64,000 nucleotides of DNA from Lentinus brumalis (lineage: Eukaryota > Basidiomycota > Agaricomycetes > Polyporales > Polyporaceae): contig MARA01000037.1 in NCBI GenBank assembly GCA_001792895.1, positions 124,001-188,000 on the forward strand. The letters run 5' to 3'. Both the position numbers and the translations under genes were made by a program. The notes below the pieces were generated by a model. That model did no database searches. It was not told the origin of the DNA and saw nothing but the letters and a program-made list of their open reading frames with translations. Below are positions 35,148-46,809 of the stretch, one piece after another. Each line of letters starts with the position of its first letter. Position 1 is the stretch's first letter.

Positions 35148-36502
35148 ATGCCCAATGACTATGATGCAACAATTCGTACCCTCGAGGATGCGTATGCCAA
35201 GCTTCGTTCCTACGAAACCTACTGGGTGGGCAAGCAAGAGTTCTTCGTATCCAAAGGCTATACCCTCCGGCCTCGATACAGGCCCGGTTGGGTGCCCTCA
35301 TGGAGGCAAGACTCTAGCATCAGTGTTATTAATGCCGACGATCGTCATTCAGTCCCGGTAAAGCTCAATCGTTCTTTGACGTTGTGAACGCAAGCTCATG
35401 CTGCCATAGCCAGGTCGACATCACTTGATGGACGCGAGAAGGCTCTCAGACGGGAAGCTCGTGATGATAAAGAAGGTAGTCAGAGACTCGCAAGAAGTGC
35501 GTATCGCGACGTATTTCTCTTCGGATGCGCTGCGGTATGATCCTCGTAACCACTGTGTCCCGGTCCTCGACGTCCTGGACGACCTCGAAGATCCGTCTCT
35601 CTCTTTCATGGTCATGCCCTTCCTCCGTAGGATACATGACGTCGAGTTTGATACTGTGGGGTCCATCTTCGACTGCGTCGGTCAGTTGTTAGAGGTTAGT
35701 AGTTTTGATTAGTTTCTGTCGTCTGGCGCTCACGGCGCAACTCAGGGACTCCTCTTCCTCCATGAGAACAACGTGGCGCACCGGTGAGCTGAGGTTCAGG
35801 GATACGACAGTGTGACTAGCAGATTGCTGACTTTCTTCCAGTGACTGCGCATATAGGAATGTCTTAATGGACGCCAGCGCCATCTTTCCTGAAGGCTTCC
35901 ACCCCGTCGCACACTACTGCCTGCCAGAGAATGCCGAGAAAGGGGCCCCTTATCTTCCCCGCTCCACCGTTCCGGTCAAGTACCACTATGTCGACTTTGG
36001 AATCTCGACGATGTTTGCCCTAGGCGATACCAACAGGCTCGTGACGGGATCACACGGTCTTGACAGAGATGTCCCCGAACTCTCTGACGACGTGCCCTAT
36101 GATCCATTCAAGGTAGACGTCTTCATCCTGGGGAACCTGATTCGCACATCATTCGTAGAAGTGCGTTAGTTGGCCTGGTTTGCGTCGTTGTTCTGATGCA
36201 GATCCCAGAAATACACGAACGTCACCGCGCTCGCGCCGCTCGTTCTGCAGATGACCGCGCATGATCCTCTGGGCAGACCAAGCGCCGCTGAAGCTCTCCG
36301 GCACTTCAGCGACATCATGCGAAGTATATGGGGCTTGCACCGGTATTGGAGAGCCCATCCGTGTGATGAGCCCATCATCGCTCGGCCTACCCTTGACATC
36401 TTCCACTTGGTACGTCTCCAGCCCTCACTCTATGAACGATAGCACTGATTGGCATTTCCACTCCACATAAAGCTCTACATGGGTTGGGGAATGATTTCTT
36501 GA
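35148..36502 (+). CDS. Basidiomycete-type protein kinase domain protein
   Basis: Six exons (35148-35357, 35410-35694, 35746-35783, 35842-36160, 36209-36409, 36473-36502) give 360 residues. Kinase landmarks in order: a candidate ATP-anchoring lysine in LVMIKKVV; hinge-side text FMVMPFLR; LLFLHENNVAHRDCAYRN with the catalytic HRD and the metal-binding Asn; YVDFGIS with DFG; and a late DPLGRPSAAEAL typical of the C-lobe. So the catalytic residues are present. The N-terminal 70 residues (MPNDYDATIRTLEDAYAKLR) are specific to this fungal group. Substrates unknown. It lies between two members of the membrane cluster (F and G), which may be coincidence. Confidence 0.83.
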
Positions 36503-37173
36503 TCCGACGAATTGTGATCTATTGGCCTGATCCGTTGCGTATGTCAGTTCCTATATATCATGACTATCACGCCGGCGCCGGGCTCTTCACTATCCATGTA
36601 TCGAGCATTTCGGCACAGTGCGCACGCGACCCTCGCGCCAGTTCATCGGTCCGAGGGAAGATATAAAGTCTCGCCAAGGTCGACAAAACTCACATATCCC
36701 ACTGGTGGTGGTTCATCCTGGCGTTTGTAGTTCGATCAAGCCTGTGAGCCTGCTGGCATACATCAAACAACATCTAGATGGTACGTCGGATTGTCCGTTT
36801 GTTGTCGTGAGTACTTACATGAATCTTGGGCGCATCGAACCTTCGCAGCCGTCATAGTACGCTCTGTAGTACTACGGGCGGCGTTCGATCGCGTAATTGC
36901 CCGCCGGGAGCCTACAAAAGATCCACCAATTGTGAAGTGCGAGCGGCCTGAAACCAGTTGATGTCCAAGCCAAAGAGACCTCGATATGTTCCCAAGCACG
37001 CGCTCGTTCACCGCATTGGGCCCGACAACAGCAACTCTGCACGCATGCTTGATTGTACCTGCAGCCTCGCCGGCGGTGGTTCATTTATCCTTGGGTGTTC
37101 GGGTAAAGCGATGATACTTCGTCCCCGACCTGCAGCCACCCACTATAAGTCCGAGCATATTCTAGGCCTGCGC
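36503..37173. other. Intergenic between the kinase gene and copy G
   Basis: A TATAAG element at 37144-37149 is only 25 nt before the copy G ATG, so either the leader is very short or this is not the working TATA box. Confidence 0.4.
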
Positions 37174-38673
37174 ATGCATTTGCTCCTTGCTGCCCTCTGG
37201 AATGTTGTACTCCAGTTCACATTCGTCAAGACCCAGTTCAGCCACGCTGAGTGCCTAGAAGAATTCACTTGGGTATGCTCGTGTGGTTCGTCACACTTTT
37301 ATGGGCGTAGCTGACCGCCCCATCGCAGATGACCAACACCAAAGGTCAGAACCCTTGTTTCGTCGCGGCCTCTCTCTACTATCCGTGCACCGGTCCCGAA
37401 GGTACGCATTGTCGTCGACCTAGGAGGGAGGGCAAAGGCCCCTGCTCATTCCTTCTTTTACAGACATGGTCCCACCACTTGACTACAACTACGACATGTA
37501 TGATGTGCCTAATACAACAGATACCCTGGAATGCGGCTGTAACACCGTAATATACACCGCTCTCATGGCATGTCAGCTCTGCCAGACCAACACACTCCAG
37601 AAGATTCTGGCGTAAGTCCAACTGTATGCTAGCGGCCCAGGGCAGACTCACCGCGCGTTGAACAGCTGGACGGATTACACAACGCATTGCGTGAACAAGA
37701 CGATACTCTCGTGAGTACTCCTTATGTCCATATGTTCCTGGCAGAATTTTTCCACCAACCAACTGCGACAAGATATCCACGCCCCGTGCCATCTGGAACA
37801 GCAATCCCCGCCTGGATGTATCAAAACGTCACGGTAAGCTGACAGCGAGCCGCAGATGCCTGTATAATTCAGTGGTGACGCGCACACAGAAAACGAATAG
37901 ATTCAACGTATATGAAGCAATAGCGGCATCGGAACAAGGTAAGGTGCTGTTCAACATGCTGAGCTTGTACTGACATCACAGTCGATGCAGGCCTTCCAGA
38001 CACAACCGGCACCAACACGCCTCCGATACCAACGGTGCCACCTGCGAGCGCGTCCCCTTCGCAAGATGTGGGAGTTATCGTGGGCGCCGCTGTGGGCGGC
38101 GTTCTGGGCCTCGCCCTGCTCGGCGTTCTCCTATATCATGTTCTGCTCCGTCGAAGGCACTACAAGCGCGTCGCGCACGGTCAGGCCGCGGAGAAACCAG
38201 CCACGTCCGCGGCCATCAGGCGTACCCAGACACGCCAGGACACAGACAGGTCCATGTCGCTTTTGTCCACATATACGATGCCGATATACGTGCGCGGAAC
38301 TCGCATCTGCGCTCTGAGAGGAGTAAGCTGACAAACCTGCATAGAACCCAGATGACCCGAGTACCTTCCCTCCACCTCCAACCCCCGGGCCGTCGTCGCC
38401 CTTCTCATCTCGCGCTTCTTCCCCGGGGTGGGTGCGCCCATTGTTGGACACATGCGCACATTCAGCGTGACAGAGAAGTACTCCCCCACAAGGATCTTCG
38501 TAGCGGAGCCGGAATCTCGTGCGGGCACAATCTGCACCCCACCGCCGCCTTTTTCGTCTCGCGCTCCCTCCCCGGCAGTGGGTGCGCCAGCGCGCGCGTT
38601 CAGCGCAACGGAGGGACAGCCCAGTCCAAGGATTGTTCTCACAGATTCGAAGTCTCGTGCGGGCACCTACTAG
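37174..38673 (+). CDS. Cys-rich single-pass membrane protein, cluster copy G
   Basis: Signal peptide MHLLLAALWNVVLQFTFV (ATG 37174), first Cys in ECLEEFTW at the exon 1 end. Then NTKGQNPCFVAASLYYPC, CGCNTVIYTALMACQLCQ, WTDYTTHCVNKTILS, PRAIPSGTAIPAWMYQNVT, and a short exon ENRFNVYEAIAASEQ. The stalk is shorter than in other copies. The helix contains VGVIVGAAVGGVLGLALLG, then LLRRRHYKR. The tail has RSMSLLSTYTMPIYV, then NPDDPSTFPPPPTPG. The usual short YxGxPEV end is replaced by two imperfect repeats of about 45 residues (SSRASSPGVGAP ... SRAGT and SSRAPSPAVGAP ... SRAGTY), ending at 38673. No frame break seen. It is the most diverged intact member. Confidence 0.8.
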
Positions 38674-39841
38674 CGGCTCCAACGTGATGTGCGAGGATGC
38701 GTAGCACACTGGATGTCAAGACAGGGTCTTTCTTTTGTGACGCGTCATCGCTGTAACTGTCATGAGAATCATCTGAACTGCCTGTTGAGAGCCAGGTTCA
38801 TCGAGGCATGTGCATAGTGATATGTATTGCTCATCTAGGGTTGATTGCAGTGCGTTCAGCAGTGGCCAGCCGGAGGTGTCGAGGGAGGTGGCGGGACGGC
38901 GGTCGACTCTTCCGCATTTGCATCGCAGTAAACGCGACGCAGTGCTTGACAATCACTGCGACATGGGCGCACCGCACACACTCTGATCGACGCAGTGCTT
39001 ATCGCAGCAAGCGGGCAGTAGGCATGAAGAAGGGACAATGGATAGAGAAGCTTGGAGAAAGGTGATGGTGTACGCACTGAGAGATGATTACGCATGCGTA
39101 CGCACTGGTTTTCATGCACGCGTACTGTACTCAGTACGACTCAAACGGCATGAGTTGGCGACGGATACACTACAAGTACATTTCGAGAAGCGGGAGGGGG
39201 TACGAGGAAGAGGTTCGGCGGGCTGACAGAGGGAAACTGTGGTAGGAGCAGTAGACATGTCCCACCTTCCGATGGTAAGAACTATCACGGCTGGCGAGAA
39301 ACGAACGAGGAGTGCTTGTCGTGGTTCAGTGCAAGTTCAGTCCTTTTGCAAAAAGGAGATGGGCGCGAGACCAAAAGGGATGCGGTGCAAGGGACTATAG
39401 AAAGCCACCGCTAACCACCTCGCGAAGCGCCGCCTACTACACACAGTCCAACAATACGGATGCATTCCGGGAGATCTATGAGCTAATAAAACAGCATATA
39501 CTGTAAAACACTGAAGCGACGGCCGAGCCAGAGACATATAGTAAGGACAAGAGAGCGCCACCGTCGCATGCAGCGGGAGCAACAGTGCAGCCGCAGCCGC
39601 AGCCGCTGTCACTCCGTGCACACCACGATGACGCAGGTGCGCATGGGAGTAGACGTACGCGCCCGCTGTGCGGGTTTGGAAACACGTCGGCGCCGCGAGG
39701 GGCCGCGCGCAAAGCGATAGGGATGGAAAGAATACAAGGGGCGACGCGGCGATCAGACAGCCTCGACCATGTGCTTGTCGGAGCTGCCGTACTTCGTCGA
39801 CTGGTACTATACATGACGAGACGAAATTCAGAGACACGGGT
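38674..39841. other. Convergent intergenic region
   Basis: Between the 3' ends of copy G (+) and the DUF6534 gene (-). No gene supported. Confidence 0.45.
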
Positions 39842-41669
39842 CTACACGTCGACGGTGAGGAAGGAGGGTCCACGTACTTCCAGCTCGGCGTCGTGCCTCG
39901 AATCCTTCTGGGTGTCGATCCGGATGGCGATGCCGGCTGAAGCGCCGTGGTCGCGTTTCTGTTGGACGACGCGGAAAGCAGGGTCAGTTCGTGGATCTTG
40001 GTGACGTCGCAGGTGGTGAGCACTTACGCTGAAGTTTGCCGTGTGGGCGTGCGACGGGTGGATGTCGCGCAGGGAGAGCGACGTCTCAGCACCTCTGGAC
40101 GAGCCATCGAGAAGACCCTTGCGTGCGTTCAACGTGGCCATAAGAGAGTTGGCGTACACTGGGGAGAGAGGTGAGCACGAGGATACTGGCGACAACCACG
40201 GGGGTACGTACAGCGACCAATCAAGAAGAAGAAGAAGATGTAAATGAACGTAGTCGGTAGGGCGAGGATGGTGATGAGCGACATGCAAGCGCAAATGCTA
40301 TTGTCCAGATGTTCACTCTGGTAATCAGCTGGTCACGGTGACGAGAACGCACCTGGTCAGCAAGCCAGTGTTGACGGAGAAGAGAATCTGCAGATATCTC
40401 AGTCAAGCGGCAGGCAAACAAGATACACGGAACACTCACAAGCTTGTTGATGAGCGTGTTAGACCTGAAGCGAACAGTTGTTCAATGCGCGCTCAGATCA
40501 CTTGACGTTAGCGACGCACCTCTCGAAGCCCGTCTTTGAAATCTGGAGGATGGTACACAAAATGAGGGCGATGAGCACATCTCCGGCAGCCGCGAAGATA
40601 TTGATCGACAGGGAGAGAGCCTGCATTCGGAGTGAGCCGCGGAAAACGTTGCTGAAGACCGGACAACACATACCTTGATGTCATTGAGTTGTGCGAAGAA
40701 CTCGAACTGCAAGGCCCTGGCAGCGTACGCCATCGAGACGGCTGCGAGACGCACAACCACCGTCAGCAAGGAAGTTACATGATGCTCTGAGGGATACATA
40801 CAAAACTCCGCGATGATCATCATTACCTGTGGACGACATGTGAGGAGGGTCCCTGGCGTGAGGGAGAGATGAGACATACCACGGGTACGACGAGGTAGAT
40901 TTTCTTCCCGCTCACTACCGCAATATTAGCACGCATTGCGCCCCCATCATTCCGACGAACTCACACTTGTAGATCCGGGCCGCGAAGAAACTAGAAACGT
41001 GTCAGCACATGGACAACCATTTCACGCCATGCTCACCTCTGGACCAGCACGCCGGTGAACCCCTGGAAGATGACCTCGATGATGATCGAACTGAAGAACT
41101 GGTCAGCATGGCCACAAATCGAGGATACGTTGAAGTAACGAACCTCGAGAGTTTAGTGAGTGCTGTAGGGTCTCCATAGGTGGTGATCAAGTACCAGTAT
41201 ACTGTGGGCGATGAGACACAGCATCGCACGGACGAACCTGAACGTTGACTTACCACTATGTGAGATTAGGCCCTGTACGATGTTAGCAAGCGTGGCCGAC
41301 TCGTACACGAAGAGGGGGAACTCGCCTGATGACAGGTGTCCGATAGCCAGACGGCAGCAACCAGCAGCTTCATGTACAGAGGGTCGCGCGGGTAGCGAGT
41401 GTAGTAGTAGTACACCTGCGAAAGGGAAACTGGCGGATATCCTTCAGAACAGCCGCAAATACCATTTGTTGGCTGATTACACTGACCTCCATAGAATCTG
41501 TACGCGCGGTCGTTTCGATGTCAGACTGCAACACACGAGCAGGCGCATGATTGCTTACATTCCGGAGACGATGACTCCCAGAAGGATAGGACCCATACTG
41601 CGTCGCCCGTCAGTCGGACGCAATGTGCGTTCAAACCGCATGAACTCACGTTCCGTCGAGGGGCGCCAT
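39842..41669 (-). CDS. DUF6534-type multi-pass membrane protein
   Basis: A basidiomycete-expanded family of seven-helix-like integral membrane proteins with unknown ligand or role. The start MAPLDGT (41669-41650) joins MGPILLGVIVSGM (41597-41559), an 11-nt microexon (41497-41487) and VSLSQVYYYYTRYPRDPLYMK (from 41429). Helix-like blocks follow: LLVAAVWLSDTCHQ, GLISHSVYWYLITTYGD, SIIIEVIFQGFTGVLVQ, FFAARIYK, KIYLVVPVVMMIIAEF, then FFAQLNDIKA and FAAAGDVLIALILCTIL. The conserved late motif YANSLMATLNARKG precedes a hydrophilic tail ending LTVDV. About a dozen exons, many under 60 nt. One intron appears to have a GC donor (GCGAGT after 41326). Middle exon limits are approximate; family and ends are clearer. 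Confidence 0.75.
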
Positions 41670-44600
41670 GTCGGATCGATGTGTGAGCGGGGTAAAGCCA
41701 GGAGCGGAGAGGGACAAAGGTTGGCCGCCCGATGTGGGGCCGCAACGACGCCGTCTCGAGTTTATAAAAGGTCACCGCAGCTAAGCGTTGCCAGCGACTC
41801 GGTCAAGTCACCTGAAAAATGAGGGCTGCTGCCGAGCGGAAGGGTACCTAGAAGATTAGCTTGCGCGGAGAGTGGAAGTTGGAGTGATCTCATTTAAATC
41901 GGGGTGATGGTCTCCAGCGACGCGCTCGAGGCTCTGGAACCGCCCGAGTAGGCGAATCGGTTTGTGCAGCTTGCGACATCACGGCGACCATATCCGTTCC
42001 CGAGCTTTCTCTTGAATGTCTCGGCGCAACCGTGGCAACTAGTACGTGTCGCGGGAGGGAACTAAGTAACGCGCCTCTGTTGCTTTTCGCGACGCAAAAT
42101 TCGGCGGAAGGCTTTGAGGATCCAATGCATGTTTGAGCCTGATGAGACGGAGATGGCTAGCGGAAATGGGAGGCTGCTATGGCTGCTCACCGTTTCTTAG
42201 CGTCGGGCGCTGCTTCCAGAAGACCGTCATCGTGATGGGTGGCGGTGACTCGGCAGACGCTGCCCACCAATGCCCAGTCCGCGATCCAATCCTTCTAAGC
42301 GTCGAGCGTATGAGAGCAGGATTGTCCTGCTCGCATTCAATACCAGACGATCCAGAATTCGAGCTGATGAATTAGCATATGACGGAGGGAATATTGGTCT
42401 GTCTGATGGTCGAAGGATGGCAGGCTCGCAGGCGCCGGATCATCCGAGCCTGCAAGGGCCAATCGTCTGCCTTCATGAACTGAACGGGGCACTGAACGGA
42501 ACACTCAAAATCGAGCTGATTTGAAACACCGTTGGTCATGGTCGTCCTCTGGTCGCCAGACGGTGACTTCGGGCGACGGTGACCTCGGGCTTGCCCGCCA
42601 TGCCATGCCCGTCGTTGCTCATCAGACACTCTCTTGAACCGTTCAAGAGATAGCGTTTGTGATGATTCCAAGGACGACGCAGGCTGATTCTTATAGCCCC
42701 CCGCAGACTTCAGGACCACACGAGCTCCCGGCGGCTGGTCATTTGCTAAGCTATTCCTGGACATGTCAGTCCACGACGTTGGGAGGGAGGCGCCACAATG
42801 TTTGAGTGGCGGCGCAACGGCCAGGCCATCAACAGGTGACACCAACCCCAGCGGAACCATTCGAACTCGAGAGACGAAGGATATCTTGAACTTGTACGAT
42901 TTCAGAGCATCTTGCCCGCTCCTGCCAGCAAGGAGTGAGCACGCACACATCCAAGCGACGAATCAGATGATGGCAGAGGGCTGACTGCGAAGGTTCACCC
43001 GGACTGGGCATCTGATCCTGGCCAATAATTTAGTATTGAATCAGAATATGTACCACAACCACAGCAGGGTCGTCCGAGGGTCGCCCGCGCCCGAGGATTT
43101 CAACGTCTGCCGTACGGCCTCATGAGCATTCTACATATCGCCAACAGTCCCTCGAAATCTTACAGTACTGTCAGCCAATGTCATATACTTCCGTGCCCGG
43201 GTGGTTAGTATACGTAGCAAACCAGTCTCTTTTGATTCTTCGCACACAGGCTTCTGAAAAAGGGCCTCATCGCGAGGAGCTCCGCCATCGCGTGTAGAGA
43301 AACGTGAGATGATGTTCAATAGGGCAAAAGTAGACAGGAAGGTATGACGGGCGGGCCTATACAAAGCAGCCCAGTAATTTTGGTTACTTGAGGGGTAGTC
43401 CTTACTGGACCCGAGGGACGTCCGCTTTGAAACCACGTCCTCGCACATCGAGGTATGTATCCTCGAGTGCTCCCTATTTCATCGATACACCATACACAGA
43501 CGTTGAGCACAAAGTATAACGCACCTTTTTACATGCCACTGAGCGACATGTTATCATGCGGAACGTACGCCCGCATCGGTATGATGGGGTGCACATGCAG
43601 AGGAAGAGAGGGCGGGCCTAAAGGGAGCTGCGACGCCGCATGGTTGTAAGATCGAGGTGAGGCAGGATACTAAGAAGGCAGCAGAGAGTGGCGAATCGGC
43701 GCAAGCAAACGATATTGATCGTGCGTTCCGCGCTCCGAAGTGAAGCTTGAAGAATGTAACGCCTGTGCGGTGACAAGTCGATTACCAGCGACAAGCGAGG
43801 ATAGGTGTCGGAGAGGTAGCGATCGTCGCGGCTGGGTGGTGGTTGGCCAGTCGAGGGGCTCGGCGGACTCGAAACCACGCGGTGCTCGTCTATGTGCGGC
43901 CCGGGCTTGGCCTACAGGTCCTGTAGGGTCCTGTCGCCATGAGCATTTCGGAGTGAGAGTCCCAGAGTCGGGGGCACTTGCAAGCATCTGCTGGAGGAGA
44001 AGTAGAGGCCGCCAGGAGGAGGAGGAGGAGGCTGGCGGGTGGGCTTGTGGCGCGGGCCGTAGAGAGCCTCCAGCGGACCCCGAATTGTGATCGACTCCGA
44101 GACCGCTCCTGCTCGCTCGCTCGTCTTCGCTTGTACGCTCACTTCCTCTGGCTGGATCACACTCTGCTGCGTTGTGCCTTCTTGCTCGGTGCCAGGGTCA
44201 AACTCATTTCTTTGGCGGACAGCGCTCTTGTGCGATAACTTCCGACTTTACGGTTCAAAATGCCTGGGGTCGTCCACAAAAGGCCGTCCCACAGACAGGC
44301 GCACATTCGCAGTACTTGTGAGGCTATTCCACACGGTCAGCCCTCTAGACAGACAGCGGAGGCCATGAAGAACAGCGCGGCCAACCAGCTACAAAAGTCG
44401 GCTGGTCGCGCTGACCTCCTGGGAAGTCACAGCTTGCGTGAAGACCATGCGAAGACGGTTGCTCACGCTTTCTGGCCCTGCGTATATCGCAGGGTAGCGG
44501 CCGTGGCTCAAGCCACATTGTGCTCGTCGCTCGTCGCGACTCTCGTAATTGGTGCGTCCACCTCAAGTCTTGTCTTGTCTTGTTGTGCACGCCAGTCCAT

Positions 44601-45407
44601 ACCGTCAAACGGTCGTATGTCGGGATGGGTTGCACCGTCACGGCTTTCGCCCGAGTTGTGCCCCGGTGATGTCGCGGTGTGGCTCTTGCTGGCTTGGTTT
44701 GGCGGGCTTGCAGCAGACAAATTGGTGTTACACACACATCTTGAGGCAGCCACGTTGGTCTAAGCCAGAAATCAGACAAGGGCACGCAGTCTATCCTTGA
44801 CATATGACTTGGAGGTGTTGTGGTGGGCGAAGAGAAGTACTCAACTTGGGCATCGCCATTGTGGCAGAGAGGCGCCCGTGATGCGTGACCCGTTCCGGAA
44901 AGTTACACGTCCCGAGCCCGCATTTGGCGTGCACCAGGGAAAGACCTGGAGTCCGTTGCGTCGCATGTCGTAGATGCCTAGACACAATGGAGTTGAGTGT
45001 CGTGACCCCCCTGGGTTATGGACTGTGCGGGTCACCATGCACAAGCGCTGGCGCGCGATGGGGCTCCCCCCACCTGTGGTCGTCCTGGACGACCACATTT
45101 ATTCAGGGCTTGTGTTCGGCGCGCTCCCACATGAGCTCAAGTGTTTGTGTGTCATATGTCGCCCTGTTAGCTCAGAAGGGAGTACCGCGACGCGTTACTG
45201 CCGAGGTTCAGGGTCGTAACTGGGTGGATGATAGACGTTGCGTGCGGACAGGGCGGGCATGGTCAAATGGGCGGTTATATGCGGTCCACAGCACGGAGTT
45301 GTGCGGCGGCGATCACAGACCCGCCATTGGGCAAGCCTAACGCTCTAGCGTGGTTCCTTCACCCGTGAATCTTTGTCGCTTATCCTCTATTTTCCTCAAC
45401 TTGGCCC
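41670..45407. other. 3.7-kb gene-poor region
   Basis: I found no domain, signal peptide, spliced frame, inverted-end element or long terminal repeat. Open frames on both strands are short or compositionally odd. The left part includes the promoter of the DUF6534 gene. Confidence 0.4.
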
Positions 45408-45417
45408 CATATAAGGG
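45408..45417 (+). promoter_or_regulatory. TATA box of the small gene at 45582
   Basis: CCATATAAGG lies about 170 nt before the first ATG, followed by a pyrimidine-rich leader (45430-45540) typical of fungal transcription start regions. Confidence 0.55.
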
Positions 45418-45581
45418 CGTCGCTTGCATCCCGTTCCCCATTCCCTCTTCTTCTCCTTCCACCACCTTCCTCCTAACTCGTGCCCCATCCCCCATTCTTT
45501 TGTACCCCTTCTTCCGCTATATCATCCGCTACTTCACTCGTCGCGCACGTCTCGCGCTGTAGTAGTCTCTCCTCGCAATAC

Positions 45582-46279
45582 ATGCGCCTTTCTCAACCTC
45601 CATACCCGTCGTTCACCACCGTGATGACAACGGCCAGCATCGCGCCTCGCAGCACCGCCCGTCTCCCGACGTACCAGTCCGCTCACCTTCGTCGGTACCA
45701 CCCGTACCCGATGACATCCCGACGCCGCGACGAGGACTATCTCATGGTACGTCGTCCAGTCAGCGTCGTCGCTCACGCTGGTGCGGTATCAACACATGTT
45801 GCTCCAGACCACGGTCGATCACAGGAGCGCATTTGGGGGCTTGGAGCCGATCATCGAGGAGCCCGAAACCGTAGCGATGGTGAGTATCTTGCTTTCCTGC
45901 TGCTTTGTGACACGACGCGTCCGTGGCCGGTCACTGACGCGTTTCTTCGCCTCCTCATCTGCAGGGACCTGCCATGACGTGTCAAGAGCTCCCTGACCGC
46001 GACTTCTGCCCCCACGAGTTGGATTACCCCGTGATAGAGGAGGACCTCATCCGCCGTTACGAGGAGACACGCCGCCAGCAGGCGGACACATCGAACGGGA
46101 AACAGAGGCTCGCCGTCGCATTCGTGGTGAGTGCTGTAGCGACGTACTGGCCAGGGAGACAAGGTTGACGCGTGTCTGTCCGCCTCTCACAGAACATGAT
46201 GTTCGCGTTGCGCCGGAAGTACCACACTCTCCTTGCCGTCGTGGACTTCCTGAAGGGCCAGGAGATTGAGACGAAGTGA
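45582..46279 (+). CDS. Small conserved-looking protein of unknown function
   Basis: Four exons (45582-45746, 45808-45879, 45965-46126, 46193-46279) give 161 residues with all junctions in phase 0. The body reads GLEPIIEEPETVAM, CQELPDRDFCPHELDYPVIEEDLIRRYEE and ends with a basic amphipathic stretch NMMFALRRKYHTLLAVVDFLKGQEIETK. No known domain; a short helical C-terminus is likely. An in-frame later ATG at 45624 is an alternative start. Clean splice sites and a TATA box favour a real gene. Confidence 0.65.
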
Positions 46280-46809
46280 GTGCCGGCGTGTTGTGCGTGT
46301 TGTGATTGACTGTGAGCGTGTCGGTCGATTGCAACGTTGTCGACCAAAGGCGTGCATAGGTGACGCACGCCGCGCATGCATGGCTCCCGCGCCAATGCAC
46401 CTCAGGCTAGTTTAGGCTGCGTTGCTGCGTTGACCACAAAATGGCTTGTTGTCCCCCTTGCGTTGATTAAGTATTGTATCGCTCCCCATCTTGCATCTCG
46501 TCGCTCATTCCTTTCCACAAACTCCTCCTTCCCCCATTCCGGTGCAAGAACTTTACGTCCATGGCGCCCTGTAAATCTTTGCTTGTATCTATAAGTGTTC
46601 TTGGGTTCCGTTACAGCGCATGTCGCACGTATGAGTCTCCGTTTCGTGTACATAGATACCTATCATTCGCAGTATACTATAGCTGCTCGCCAACGTACCG
46701 GCATACCGTAGAATCTTGGAATCCTCTTAACGACGGATGTAATAGCCTTCGCACAATTGTTGTGCCCCAACGACGACTGCGCACGTACTACAAGTTGCAT
46801 CTAAACAAT
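46280..46809. other. Convergent intergenic region
   Basis: 3' flanks of the small gene (+) and MSS1 (-). Nothing else supported. Confidence 0.45.

Noticed and set aside
12170..38673. Membrane cluster as hydrophobins or WSC-domain sensors
   Set aside because: The cysteine spacing is not the eight-Cys hydrophobin pattern (no paired CC doublets), and the CxxC-x-GWALPAWAYQ-type blocks do not match WSC; only the general sensor-like topology is similar.
39337..40023. 228-codon minus-strand frame overlapping the end of the DUF6534 gene
   Set aside because: The 69-nt intron between TANFS and KRDHG is in phase with the other frame; this one is a by-product.
41670..45407. Possible retroelement or fragment of a mobile element in the gene-poor stretch
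   Set aside because: I saw no reverse transcriptase, integrase, inverted ends or long direct repeats, so I do not call one.
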